A stretch of 64,000 nucleotides of DNA. Origin: Biomphalaria glabrata (Eukaryota > Mollusca > Gastropoda > Planorbidae). Each line of letters starts with the position of its first letter. Within the stretch, counting starts at the first letter, position 1. Under the pieces are notes generated by a model that was given only the letters and a program-made list of their open reading frames with translations, had not been told where the DNA came from and searched no databases. Location: positions 124,001 through 188,000 of the forward strand of contig NC_074726.1 of NCBI RefSeq assembly GCF_947242115.1. The letters run 5' to 3'. Both the position numbers and the translations under genes were made by a program. Below, piece by piece: positions 22,061-37,954 of this stretch.

Positions 22061-25000
22061 AGTCATCATTGAGACTAAAACATTACCATTCTACATCTAA
22101 TCATTGACACTAACACATAACATTCTCAGTCTAATCATTGACACTAACACAATACCATTTTCAATCTTATCATTGACACTAACACATTACCATTCTTAAT
22201 GTAATCATTGACACTAAGTCATTACCATTCTTAATCTTATCATTGTCACTAAGACATTATACTCTAAATCTAATCATTGACATAACATTCTCAATGTAAT
22301 CATTGACACTAACACATTATCATTCTCAATGTAATCATTGACACTAAAACATTACCATTCCTAATCTAATCATTGACACTAAGACATTATCATTCTCAAT
22401 GTAATCATTGACACTAAGTCATTAACATTCTTAATCTAATTATTGACACTAAGTCATTACCATTCTTAATCAAATCATTGACACTAAGTAATTACCATTC
22501 TCAATCTAATCATTGACGCTAAGGCATTACCATTCTCAATCTAATCATTGACACTAATAAATTACCATTCTTAATCTAATCATTGACATAACATTATTAA
22601 TGTAATTGTTGACACTAAGACATTACCATTCTCAATCTCATCTTGACACTAAAACATTACCATTCTCAATCTAATCATTGACACTAACACATTACCATTT
22701 TCAATGTTATCATTGACACTAAGACATTACCATTCTCACTGTTATCATTGGCACTAAGACATTACTATTCTCAATGTAATCATTGAAACTAACACATTAC
22801 CATTCTCAATCTAATCATTGACGCTAAGGCATTACCATTCTCAATCTAATCATTGACACTAATTAATTACCATTCTTAATCTAATCATTGACATAACATT
22901 ATTAATGTAATTGTTGACACTAAGACATTACCATTCTAAAGTCATCATTGACACTTAAACATTACCATTCTCAATCTCATCATTGACACTAAGTCATTAT
23001 TATTTTCAATCTAATCATTGACAATAAGACATTACCAGTCTCAATGTAATCATTGACACTAACACATTACCATTCTTAAAGTCATCATTGACACTAAAAC
23101 ATTACCATTCTCAATCTAATCATTGACACTAACACATTACCATTTTCAATGTTATCATTGACACTAAGACATTACCATTCTCACTGTTATCATTGGCACT
23201 AAGACATTACTATTCTCAATTTCATCATTGACACTAAGAGATTGCCATTCTCAATCTAATCATTGACAATAAGACATTACCATTCCTAATGTAATCATTG
23301 ACACTAACACATTACTATGCTCAAACTTATCATTGACACAAACACATTACCATTCATAATCTTATCATTAAAACTAACTCATTATAATTCTCAATCTAAT
23401 CGTTGACACTTAGACATTACCATTCTAAATCTAATTATTGACACTAAGACATTACCATTCTCAATCTAATCATTGACACTAAAACATTACCATTTTCAAT
23501 CTAAACATTAACAATAACACATTACCATTTTCAATGTTTTCATTGAAACTAAGTCGTTGCCATTCTCAATCTAATAATTGACACTAACACATTACCATTC
23601 TCCATCTAATCATTGACACTAACACATTACCATTCTCAATGTAATCATTGACACTAACACATTACCATTCTCAATCTAATCATTGACACTAAGTCATTAC
23701 CATTCTTAATATAATCAGTAACATAACATTCTCAATGTAATCATTGACACTAAGACATTACCATTCTTAATGTAATCTTTGACAATAAAACATTACCATT
23801 CTCAATCTAATCATAGACACTAACACATTACCATTTTCAATGTTTTCATTGACACTAAGTCATTACCATTCTTAATCTAATCATTGACACTAACACATTA
23901 CCATTCTCCGTCTAATCATTGACACTAACACATTACCATTCTCAATGTAATCATTGACACTAAAACATTACCATTCTTAATGTAATCATTGACACTAAGA
24001 CATTATTATTCTCAATGTAATCATTAACACTAAAACATTACATTCCTTAATCTAATCTTTGACACTAAGACATTACCATTCTCAATGTAATCATAGACAA
24101 TAAGACATTACCATTCTCAATGTAATTATTGACACTAAGTTATTACCATTCTTAATCTAATCTTTGACATAACATTCTCAATGTAATCATTGACACTTAG
24201 TGATTAACATTCTTAATGTAATCATTGACACTAAAACATTACCATTCTTAATCTAATCATTGACACTAAGACATTATCATTCTCAATGTAATCATTGACA
24301 CTAAGTCATTAACATTCTTCATCTAATTATTGACACTAAGTCATTACCATTCTTAATCAAATCATGACGCTAAGGCATTACCATTCTCAATCTAATCATT
24401 GACAAAAAAAAATTACCATTCCTAATCTAATCATTGACATAACATTATTAATGTAATTGTTGACACTAAGCTATTACCATTCTAAAGTCATCATTGACAC
24501 TTAAACATTACCATTCTCAATCTCATCATTGACACTAAAACATTACCATTCTCAATCTAATCATTAACACTAAGACATTATTATTTTCAATCTAATCATT
24601 TACAATAATACAATACCATTCTCAATGTAATCATTGACACTAAGTGATTACAATTCTAAATCTAATCATTGACACTAAGAAATTACCATTCTATATCTAA
24701 TCATTGACACTAAGACATTTCCATTCTCAATCTAATCATTGACACTAAGACATTACCATTCTCAATGTAATCATTGACACTAACACATTACCATTCTCAA
24801 TGTAATCATTGACACTAACACATTACCATTCTCAAAGTAATCATTGACATAGCATTCTTAATGTAATCATTGACAAAAAGACATTACCATTCTCAATGTA
24901 ATCATTGACACTAAAACATTACCATTCTCAACCTAATCATTGACACTAACACATTATCATTTTCAATGTTTTCATTGACACTAAGTCATCACCATTCTCA

Positions 25001-27013
25001 TTCTAATCATTGACACTAACACATTACCATTCTCCGTCTAATCATTGACACAAAGACATTACCATTCTCAATCTAATCATTGACACTAAGAAATTACCAT
25101 TCTTTCTGTCATTATTGGCACTATGACATTACCATTCCCAATGTAAACATTGACTATAAGACATTACCATTCTCACTGTTATCATTGACACTAAGACATT
25201 ACCATTCTTAATATAATCATTGATACTAAGACATTACCAGTGTCAATGAAATAATTGACAATAAGAAATTACAATTCTCAATCTAATCATTGACACTAAG
25301 ACAATACTATTCTCAATCTAATGATTGACACAAACACATTACCATTCTCAATCTAATCATTGACACTAAGACATTTTCATTCTCAATCTAATCATTGACA
25401 CTAAGACATTACCATTCTCAATGTAATCATTGACACTAACACATTACCATTTTCAAAGTCATCATTGACACTAAAACTTTACCATTCTTAATCTAATCAT
25501 TGACACTAACACATTATAATTCTCTATCTAAACATTGACACTAAGACATTACCATTCTCTATCTAAACATTAACACTAAGACATTACCATTCTCAATCTA
25601 ATCATTGACACTAAGACATGACCATTCTCAATGTAATCATTGACACTAACACATTACCATTTTCAAAGTCATCATTGACACTAAAACTTTACCATTCATA
25701 ATCTTTTCATTGACACTAACACATTACCATTCTCAGTCTAATCATTTACACTAACACAATACCATTCTCAATCTTATTATTGACACAAACACATTACCAT
25801 TCATAATCTTTTCATTGACACTAACACATTAAAATTCTCAATCTAATCATTGACACTAAGACATTACCATTCTCAATGTAATCATTGACACTAACACATT
25901 ACCATTCTCAAAGTAATCATTGACATAGCATTCTTAATGTATTCATTGACAATAAGACATTACCATTCTCAATGTAATCATTGACACTAAAAAATTACCA
26001 TTTTCAAAGTCATCATTGACACTAAAACTTTACCATTCTTAATCTAATCATTGACACTAAAAAATTACCATTCTCAGTCTAATCATTGACACTAAAAAAT
26101 TACCATTTTCAAAGTCATCATTGACACTAAAACTTTACCATTCATAATCTTTTCATTGACACTAACACATTATAATTCTCAATCTAATCATTGACACTAA
26201 GACATTACCATTCTCAATGTAATCATTGACACTAACACATTACCATTTTCAAAGTCATCATTGACACTAAAACTTTACCATTCTTAATCTAATCATTGAC
26301 ACTAACACATTACCATTCTCTATCTAATCATTGACACTAAGACATTACCATTCTCAATCTAATCATTGACACTAAGACATTACCATTCTCAATGTAATCA
26401 TTGACACTAACACATTACCATTTTCAAAGTCATCATTGACACTAAAACTTTACCATTCATAATCTTTTCATTGACACTAACACATTATAATTCTCAATCT
26501 AATCATTGACACTAAGACATTACCATTCTCAATGTAATCATTGACACTAACACATTACCATTTTCAAAGTCATCATTGACACTAAAACTTTACCATTCTT
26601 AATCTAATCATTGACACTAACACATTACCATTCTCTATCTAATCATTGACACTAAGACATTACCATTCTCAATCTAATCATTGACACTAAGACATTACCA
26701 TTCTCAATGTAATCATTGACACTGAAACTTTACCATTCATAATCTTTTCATTGACACTAACACATTATAATTCTCAATCTAATTATTGACACTAAGACAT
26801 TACCATTCTCAATCTAATCATTGACACTAACACATTACCATTCTCAGTCTAATCATTTACACTAACACAATACCATTCTCAATCTTATTATTGACACAAA
26901 CACATTACCATTCATAATCTTTTCATTGACACTAACACATTAAAATTCTCAATCTAATCATTGACACTAAGACATTACCATTCTCAATGTAATCATTGAC
27001 ACTAACACTTTAC

Positions 27014-29990
27014 CATTCTCAAAGTAATCATTGACATAGCATTCTTAATGTATTTATTGACAATAAGACATTACCATTCTCAATGTAATCATTGACACTA
27101 AAACATTACCATTCTCAATGTAATCATTGACACTTAGTCATTACCATTCTTAATCTAATCATTGACATACTATTCTTAATGTAATCATTGTCACTTAGAC
27201 ATTACCATTGTCAATGTAATAATTGACACTAAGTCATTACCATTCTCAATCTAATTATTGACACTAAAACATTACCATTCTCAATCTCATCATTGACACT
27301 AAAACATTACCATTCTAAATCTAATCATAGACACTAAGTCATTACCATTTTCAATCTTATCATTGAATTTAACACATTACCATTCTCAATATAATCATTG
27401 ACACTAAAGTATTACTATTCTCAATGTAATCATTGACACTAAAACATTACCATTCTTAATCTAATCATTGACACAAAGACATTACCATTCTCAATCTAAT
27501 CATTGACACTAAGACATTACCATTCTTACTGTCATTATTGGCACTATGACATTACCATTCCCAATGTAAACATTGACTATAAGACATTACCATTCTCACT
27601 GTTATCATTGACACTAAGACATTACCATTCTTAATATAATCATTGATACTAAGACATTACCAGTGTCAATGAAATAATTGACAATAAGAAATTACAATTC
27701 TCAATCTAATCATTGACACTAAGACAATACTATTCTCAATCTAATGATTGACACAAACACATTACCATTCTCAATATAATCATTGACACTAAGACATTTT
27801 CATTCTCAATCTAATCATTGACACTAAGACATTACCATTCTCACTGTTATCATTGACACTAACACATTACCATTTTCAAAGTCATCATTGACACTAAAAC
27901 TTTATCATTCTTAATCTAATCATTGACACTAACACATTATAATTCTCTATCTAAACATTGACACTAAGACTTTACCATTCTCTATCTAAACATTGACACT
28001 AAGACATTACCATTCTCAATCTAATCATTGACACTAAGACATTACCATTCTCAATGTAATCATTGACACTAACACATTACCATTTTCAAAATCATCATTG
28101 ACACTAAAACTTTACCATTCATAATCTTTTCATTGACACTAACACATTATAATTCTCAATCTAATCATTGACACTAAGACATTACCATTCTCAATGTAAT
28201 CATTGACACTGAAACTTTACCATTCATAATCTTTTCATTGACACTAACACATTATAATTCTCAATCTAATCATTGACACTAAGACATTACCATTCTCAAT
28301 CTAATCATTGACACTAACACATTACCATTCTCAGTCTAATCATTTACACTAACACAATACCATTCTAAATCTTATTATTGACACAAACACATTACCATTC
28401 ATAATCTTTTCATTGACACTAACACATTAAAATTCTCAATCTAATCATTGACACTAAGACATTACCATTCTCAATGTAATCATTGACACTAACACTTTAC
28501 CATTCTCAAAGTAATCATTGACATAGCATTCTTAATGTATTCATTGACAATAAGACATTACCATTCTCAATGTAATCATTGACACTAAAACATTACCATT
28601 CTCAATGTAATCATTGACACTTAGTCATTACCATTCTTAATCTAATCATTGACATACTATTCTTAATGTAATCATTGTCACTTAGACATTACCATTGTCA
28701 ATGTAATAATTGACACTAAGTCATTACCATTCTCAATCTAATTATTGACACTAAAACATTACCATTCTCAATCTCATCATTGACACTAAAACTTTACCAT
28801 TCTAAATCTAATCATAGACACTAAGTCATTACCATTTTCAATCTTATCATTGAATTTAACACATTACCATTCTCAATATAATCATTGACACTAAATTATT
28901 ACTATTCTCAATGTAATCATTGACACTAAAACATTACCATTCTTAATCTAATCATTGACACAAAGACATTACCATTCTCAATCTAATCATTGACACTAAG
29001 ACATTACCATTCTTACTGTCATTATTGGCACTATGACATTACCATTCCCAATGTAAACATTGACTATAAGACATTACCATTCTCACTGTTATCATTGACA
29101 CTAAGACATTACCATTCTTAATATAATCATTGATACTAAGACATTACCAGTGTCAATGAAATAATTGACAATAAGAAATTACAATTCTCAATCTAATCAT
29201 TGACACTAAGACAATACTATTCTCAATCTAATGATTGACACAAACACATTACCATTATCAATCTAATCATTGACACTAAGACATTTTCATTCTCAATCTA
29301 ATCATTGACACTAAGACATTACCATTCTCAATGTAATCATTGACACTAACACATTACCATTTTTAAAGTCATCATTGACACTAAAACTTTACCATTCTTA
29401 ATCTCATAATTGACACTAACACATTATAATTCTCTATCTAAACATTGACACTAAGACATTACCATTCTCTATCTAAACATTGACACTAAGACATTACCAT
29501 TCTCAATCTAATCATTGACACTAAGACATTACCATTCTCAATGTAATCATTGACACTAACTCATTACCATTTTCAAAGTCATCATTGACACTAAAACTTT
29601 ACTATTCATAATCTTTTCATTGACACTAACACATTAAAATTCTCAATCTAATCATTGACACTAAGACATTACCATTCTCAATGTAATCATTGACACTAAC
29701 ACATTACCATTTTCAAAGTCATCATTGACACTAAAACTTTACCATTCATAATCTTTTCATTGACACTAACACATTACCATTCTCAGTCTAATCATTTACA
29801 CTAAGACATTTTCATTCTCAATCTAATCATTGACACTAAGACATTACCATTCTCAATGTAATCATTGACACTAACACATTACCATTTTCAAAGTCATCAT
29901 TGACACTAAAACTTTACCATTCTTAATCTAATCATTGACACTAACACATTATAATTCTCTATCTAAACATTGACACTAAGACATTACCAT
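27014..29990. repeat. Higher-order tandem duplication, about 1487 bp
   Basis: The monomer order from about 26840-28500 is repeated from about 28330-29990, with rare differences. Markers are the rare words GACATACTATTCTTAATG (27166, 28653), ATCATTGAATTTAACAC (27357, 28844) and ATTATTGGCACTATGAC. A further diverged copy of part of it is near 25080-25330. Confidence 0.85.
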
Positions 29991-31749
29991 TCTCTATCTA
30001 AACATTAACACTAAGACATTACCATTCTCAATCTAATCATTGACACTAAGACATGACCATTCTCAATGTAATCATTGACACTAACACATTACCATTTTCA
30101 AAGTCATCATTGACACTAAAACTTTACCATTCATAATCTTTTCATTGACACTAACACATTACCATTCTCAGTCTAATCATTTACACTAACACAATACCAT
30201 TCTCAATCTTATTATTGACACAAACACATTACCATTCATAATCTTTTCATTGACACTAACACATTAAAATTCTCAATCTAATCATTGACACTAAGACATT
30301 ACCATTCTCAATGTAATCATTGACACTAACACATTACCATTCTCAAAGTAATCATTGACATAGCATTCTTAATGTATTCATTGACAATAAGACATTACCA
30401 TTCTCAATGTAATCATTGACACTAAAAAATTACCATTTTCAAAGTCATCATTGACACTAAAACTTTACCATTCTTAATCTAATCATTGACACTAAAAAAT
30501 TACCATTCTCAGTCTAATCATTGACACTAAAAAATTACCATTTTCAAAGTCATCATTGACACTAAAACTTTACCATTCATAATCTTTTCATTGACACTAA
30601 CACATTATAATTCTCAATCTAATCATTGACACTAAGACATTACCATTCTCAATGTAATCATTGACACTAACACATTACCATTTTCAAAGTCATCATTGAC
30701 ACTAAAACTTTACCATTCTTAATCTAATCATTGACACTAACACATTACCATTCTCTATCTAATCATTGACACTAAGACATTACCATTCTCAATCTAATCA
30801 TTGACACTAAGACATTACCATTCTCAATGTAATCATTGACACTAACACATTACCATTTTCAAAGTCATCATTGACACTAAAACTTTACCATTCATAATCT
30901 TTTCATTGACACTAACACATTATAATTCTCAATCTAATCATTGACACTAAGACATTACCATTCTCAATGTAATCATTGACACTAACACATTACCATTTTC
31001 AAAGTCATCATTGACACTAAAACTTTATCATTCTTAATCTAATCATTGACACTAACACATTATAATTCTCTATCTAAACATTGACACTAAGACTTTACCA
31101 TTCTCTATCTAAACATTGACACTAAGACATTACCATTCTCAATCTAATCATTGACACTAAGACATTACCATTCTCAATGTAATCATTGACACTAACACAT
31201 TACCATTTTCAAAATCATCATTGACACTAACACATTATAATTCTCAATCTAATCATTGACACTAAGACATTACCATTCTCAATGTAATCATTGACACTGA
31301 AACTTTACCATTCATAATCTTTTCATTGACACTAACACATTATAATTCTCAATCTAATCATTGACACTAAGACATTACCATTCTCAATCTAATCATTGAC
31401 ACTAACACATTACCATTTTCAAAGTCATCATTGACACTAAAACTTTACCATTCTTATTCTAATCATTGACACTAACACATTACCATTCTCTATCTAATCA
31501 TTGACACTAAGACATTACCATTCTCAATCTAATTATTGACACTAAGACATTACCATTCTCAATGTAATCATTGACACTAACACATTACCATTTTCAAAGT
31601 CATCATTGACACTAAAACTTTACCATTCATAATACTTTCATTGACACTAACACATTATAATTCTCAATCTAATCATTGACACTAAGACATTACCATTCTC
31701 AATCTAATCATTGACACTAACACATTACCATTCTCAAAGTAATTATTGA

Positions 31750-34700
31750 CATAGCATTCTCAATGTTATCATTGACAATAAGACATTAACATTCTCAATG
31801 TAATCATTGACACTAAAACATTACCATTCTCAATCTAATCATTGACACTAACACATTTCCATTTTCAATGTTCTCATTGACACTAAGTCATTACCATTCT
31901 TAATCTAATCATTGACACTAAGTCATTACCATTCTTAATTTAATCATTGACATAACATTCTCAATGTAATCATTGACACTTAGACATTACCATTCTCAAT
32001 GTAATCATTGACACCAAAACATTACCATTCTCAATGTAATCATTGACACTAAAACATTACCATTCTTAATCTAATCATTGACACTTAGACATTACCATTC
32101 TCAATGTAATCACTGACAAAATGACATTACCATTCTCAATGTAATCATTGACACTAAGTCATTACCATTCTTAATCTAATCATTGACATAACATTCTTAA
32201 TGTAATCATTGTCACTTAGACATTACCATTGTCAATGTAATAATTGACACTAAGTCATTACAATTCTCAATCTAATTATTGACACTAAAACATTACCATT
32301 CTCAATCTCATCATTGACACTAAAACATTACCATTCTCAATGTAATCATTGACCCTAATTCATTACCATTCTTAATCTAATCATTGACTTAACATTCTTA
32401 ATGTAATCATTGACACTAAGACATTACCATTCTCAATCTAATCATTGACACTAGGTCATTACCATTCTTAATCTAATCATTGACACTAAGACATTACCAT
32501 TCTCAATCTAATCATTGACACTAGAAATTACCATTCTCAAAGTAATCATTGACATAGCATTCTCAATGTAATAATTGACACTAACACATTACTATTCTCA
32601 AAGTCATCATTGACACTAAGACATTACCATTCTCAATCTAATCATTGACACTAAGACATTACCATTCTCACTGTCATCATTACCACTATGACATTACTAT
32701 TCTCAATGTAATCATTGACAATAAAACATTAACATTCTTAATCTAATCATTGACATAACATTCTTAACATAACCATTGACACTTAGACATTACCAATCTT
32801 AATGTAATCATTGATACTAAGACATTACCAGTGTCAATGAAATAATTGACAATAAGAAATTACCATTCTCAATCTAATCATTGACACTAAGACAATACTA
32901 TTCTTAATCTAATGATTGACACAAACACATTACCATTCTCAATCTAATCATTGACACTAAGACATTTTCATTCTCAATCTAATCATTGACACTAAGACAT
33001 TACCATTCTCAATGTAATCATTGACACTAACACATTACCATTTTCAAAGTCATCATTGACACTAAAACTTTACCATTCTTAATCTAATCATTGACACTAA
33101 CACATTATAATTCTCTATCTAAAAATTGACACTAAGACATTACCATTCTGAATCTAATCATTGACACTAAGACATTACCATTTTCAATGTAATCATTGAC
33201 ACTAACACATTACCATTTTCAAAGTCATCATTGACACTAAAACTTTACCATTCATAATCTTTTCATTGACACTAACACATTACCATTCTCTATCTAATCA
33301 TTGACACTAAGACATTACCATTCTCAATCTAATCATTGACACTAAGACATTACCATTCTCAATGTAATCATTGACACTAACACATTACCATTTTCAAAGT
33401 CATCATTGACACTAAAACTTTACCATTCTTAATCTAATCATTGACACTAACACATTATAATTCTCAATCTAATCATTGACACTAAGACATTACCATTCTC
33501 AATGTAATCATTGACACTAACACATTACCATTTTCAAAGTCATCATTGACACTAAAACTTTACCATTCTTATTCTAATCATTGACACTAACACATTACCA
33601 TTCTCTATCTAATCATTGACACTAAGACATTACCATTCTCAATCTAATCATTGACACTAAGACATTACCATTCTCAATGTAATCATTGACACTAACAAAT
33701 TACCATTTTCAAAGTCATCAGTGACACTAAAACTTTACCATTCATAATCTTTTCATTGACACTAACACATTATAATTCTCAATCTAATCATTGACACTAA
33801 GACATTACCATTCTCAATGTAATCATTGACACTAACACATTACCATTTTCAAAGTCATCATTGACACTAAAACTTTACCATTCATAATATTTTCATTGAC
33901 ACTAACACATTATAATTCTCAATCTAATCATTGACACTAAGGCATTACCATTCTCAATCTAATCATTGACACTAACACATTACCATTCTCAAAGTAATCA
34001 TTGACATAGCATTCTCAATGTTATCATTGACAATAAGACATTAACATTCTCAATGTAATCATTGACACTAAAACATTTCCATTTTCAATGTTCTCATTGA
34101 CACTAAGTCATTACCATTCTTAATCTAATCATTGACACTAAGTCATTACCATTCTTAATTTAATCATTGACATAACATTCTCAATGTAATCATTGACACT
34201 TAGACATTACCATTCTCAATGTAATCATTGACACCAAAACATTACCATTCTCAATGTAATCATTGACACTAAAACATTACCATTCTTAATCTAATCATTG
34301 ACACTTAGACATTACCATTCTCAATGTAATCACTGACAAAATGACATTACCATTCTCAATGTAATCATTGACACTAAGTCATTACCATTCTTAATCTAAT
34401 CATTGACATAACATTCTTAATGTAATCATTGTCACTTAGACATTACCATTGTCAATGTAATAATTGACACTAAGTCATTACAATTCTCAATCTAATTATT
34501 GACACTAAAACATTACCATTCTCAATCTCATCATTGACACTAAAACATTACCATTCTCAATGTAATCATTGACACTAATTCATTACCATTCTTAATCTAA
34601 TCATTGACTTAACATTCTTAATGTAATCATTGACACTAAGACATTACCATTCTCAATCTAATCATTGACACTAGGTCATTACCATTCTTAATCTAATCAT

Positions 34701-35400
34701 TGACACTAAGACATTACCATTCTCAATCTAATCATTGACACTAGAAATTACCATTCTCAAAGTAATCATTGACATAGCATTCTCAATGTAATAATTGACA
34801 CTAACACATTACTATTCTCAAAGTCATCATTGACACTAAGACATTACCATTCTCAATCTAATCATTGACACTAAGACATTACCATTCTCACTGTCATCAT
34901 TACCACTATGACATTACTATTTTAAATGTAATCATTGACACTAAGTCATTACCATTCTCAATCTAATCATTGACACTAAGACATTACCATTCTTAATCTA
35001 ATCATTGACACTAAGACATTACCATTCTCACTGTCATCATTGGCACTAAGACATTACTATTCTCAATGTAATCATTGACAATAAGACATTACCATTCTCA
35101 ATGTAATTATTGACAATAAAACATTAACATTCTTAATCTAATCATTGACATAACATTCTCAACATAACCATTGACACTTAGACATTACCATTCTTAATGT
35201 AATCATTGATACTAAGACATTACCAGTGTCAATGAAATAATTGACAATAAGAAATTACCATTCTCAATCTAATCATTGACACTAAGACAATACTATTCTT
35301 AATCTAATGATTGACACAAACACATTACCATTCTCAATCTAATCATAGACACTAAGACATTTTCATTCTCAATCTAATCTTTGACACTAAGACATTACCA
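31750..35400. repeat. Higher-order duplication, about 2.2-2.4 kb
   Basis: The monomer order from 31750 recurs from about 34005. Shared rare words include TAGCATTCTCAATGTTATC (31752, 34007), GTAATCACTGACAAAATGAC and CTAGAAATTACC (32521, 34741). The offset is 2255 at the start, 2220 in the middle and about 2395 near the end, so whole monomers were gained or lost after the duplication. Confidence 0.85.
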
Positions 35401-37295
35401 TTCTCAATGTAATCATTGACACTAACACATTACCATTTTCAAAGTCATCATTGACACTAAAACTTTACCATTCTTAATCTAATCATTGACACTAACACAT
35501 TATAATTCTCTATCTAAAAATTGACACTAAGACATTACCTTTCTGAATCTAATCATTGACACTAAGACATTACCATTTTCAATGTAATCATTGACACTAA
35601 CACATTACCATTTTCAAAGTCATCATTGACACTAAAACTTTACCATTCATAATCTTTTCATTGACACTAACACATTACAATTCTCAATCTAATCATTGAC
35701 ACTAAGACATTACCTTTCTCAATGTAATCATTGACACTAACACAGTACCATTTTCAAAGTCATCATTGACACTAAAACTTTACCGTTTTCAAAGTCATCA
35801 TTGACACTAAGTCATTACCATTCTTAATCTAATCATTGACTTAACATTCTTAATGTAATCATTGACACTAAGACATTACCATTCTCAAACTTATCATTGA
35901 CACTAGGTCATTTCATTCTTAATCTAATCATTGACACTAAGACATTACCATTCTCAATCTAATCATTGACACTAAGACATTACCATTCTCAATCTAATCA
36001 TTGACACTAACACATTACCATTCTCAAAGTAATCATTGACATAGCATTCTCAATGTAATCATTGACAATAAGACATTAACATTCTCAATTTAATCATTGA
36101 CACTAAAACATTACCATTCTCAATCTAATCATTGACACTAACACATTTCCATTTTCAATGTTATCATTGACACTAAGTCATTACCATTCTTAATCTAATC
36201 ATTGACACTAAGTCATTACCATTCTTAATCTAATCATTGACATAACATTCTCAATGTAATCATTGACACTTAGACATTACCATTTTCAATGTAATCATTG
36301 ACACTAAAGCATTTTCATTCTCAATGTAATCATTGACACTAAAACATTACCATTCTTAATCTAATCATTAACACTAAGACATTACCATTCTCAATGTAAT
36401 CACTGACAAAATGACATTTCCATTCTCAATGTAATCATTGACACTAAGTCATTACCATTTTTAATCTAATCATTGACATAACATTTTTAATGTAATCATT
36501 GTCACTTAGACATTACCATTGTCAATGTAATCATTGACACTAAGTCATTACCATTCTCAATCTAATTATTGACACTAAAACATTACCATTCTCAATGTAA
36601 TCATTGACACTAAGTCAATACCATTCTTAATCTAATCATTGACACTAAGACATTACCATTCTCAATCTAATCATTGACACTAAGACATTACCATTCTCAA
36701 ATTAATCATTGACATAGCATTCTCAATCTAATCATTGACACTAAGACATTACCATTCTCAAATTAATCATTGACATAGCATTCTCAATGTAATCATTGAC
36801 ACTAACACATTACTACTCTCAAAGTCATCATTGGCACTAAGACATTACTATTTTTATTGTAATCATTGACACTAAGACATTACCATTCTCAATCTAATCA
36901 TTGACACTAAGTCATTACCATTCTTAATCTAATCATTGACACTAAGACATTACCATTCTCAATCTAATCATTGACACTAAGACAATACCATTCTCAAAGT
37001 AATCATTGACATAGCATTCTCAATGTAATCATTAACACTAACACATTACTATTCTCAAAGTCATCATTGACACTAAGACATTACCATTCTCAATCTAATC
37101 ATTGACACTAACACATTACCATTTTTGTTGTTTTTATTGAAATTAAGTCATTACCATTCTCAATCCAATCAATAACACTAAGTCATTACCATTCTCAATG
37201 TAATCATTGACACTAACTCATTACCTTTTTCAATGTTTTCATTGACATAAGTCATTACCATGGTCAATCTAATCATTGACACTAAGACATTACAG

Positions 37296-37387
37296 AAAGT
37301 AATAATCCCAGTCTTCACCAGAATTCAAACCTGAAACCCCTGGTTCAGAAGCTAACAACTTTACCACTCGGCCACCACACCTCCTAC
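37296..37387 (-). mobile_element. SINE head fragment at the satellite edge
   Basis: Read on the minus strand it is tRNA-Ser-like: GGTGTGGTGGCCGAGTGG (A box), GGTTTGAATTC (B box), then CTGGTGAAGACTGGGATT. The rest of the SINE is missing; satellite begins three bases further on. Confidence 0.7.
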
Positions 37388-37954
37388 CTAATTTGACATT
37401 CTTTCTGATAATTAAGTAATAAAATGTATTCTTTGTCACAATTGGTCATAGCTAGAAGTTAGGCCTTTCTTAAAATTAGACAGTTTTTGTCTGACATGGT
37501 AGTTATCTTCTAATTCTTTTTTTTTTTTGGTTTCATTAATGTACTTAGTTTGTAGCTCCTTTTCCATATTTCATTGACCTCAGTTGATATCATGCAGAAT
37601 GTCAAACTTTTTTTAGGTGGCATGCAATACAATAAAAAGCTATAGTATAATGATCTTGGCACAAAATTTTTTTTTTGTTTTAATTTTTGAAAAGGTCAAT
37701 AGCAAATATTCTTTTTTTTTTATGCTTTGCTAAGCCTACTTAGCATACTTTATAAAAGTGCATAATTTGACTATGGTGAGTAATGCTTATAATATTAGCT
37801 TTTTCTTGCATCAAAGTAAATCAGAAATTATTTTTTAAAAATCAAATGTTGATTTAACATGATCATCAATTTAGTTGCTCAGAAAAGAAAAAATGTCTTT
37901 GAATGAAAAAATGGTTAGAATTTTTAGAATAGTTAGGGATTAAAATGTAAAAAG
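37388..37954. other. Noncoding stretch
   Basis: AT-rich with several T runs. No gene or repeat recognised. Confidence 0.5.

Larger units (their letters stand above)
22066..37293. repeat. Giant satellite array, 35-bp unit (array 1)
   Basis: About 15.2 kb, near 430 monomers, all in one orientation. The commonest unit is 35 bp: TCATTGACACTAA, then GACATTACCATTC, then TCAATCTAA. A shorter 26-bp class (TCATTGACATAGC, then ATTCTCAATGTAA) lacks nine internal bases and recurs at intervals. Common variants are CTAACACATTAC, CTAAAACTTTACC and TTTTCAAAGTCATC. The unit is about 31 percent GC and strongly skewed: roughly nine C to two G on the plus strand. Since 35 is not a multiple of three and each unit holds TAA or TGA, no long frame survives. 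Long blocks are duplicated inside it, at offsets near 1.49 and 2.2 kb. Confidence 0.98.

Noticed and set aside
22066-37293. CRISPR-like array
   Set aside because: The regular spacing comes from head-to-tail monomers with no unique spacers between repeats. There is no cas gene, and the genome is animal.
37300-37385. tRNA-Ser gene
   Set aside because: The boxes are tRNA-Ser-like, but it continues into a SINE-specific sequence and the acceptor stem is not paired.
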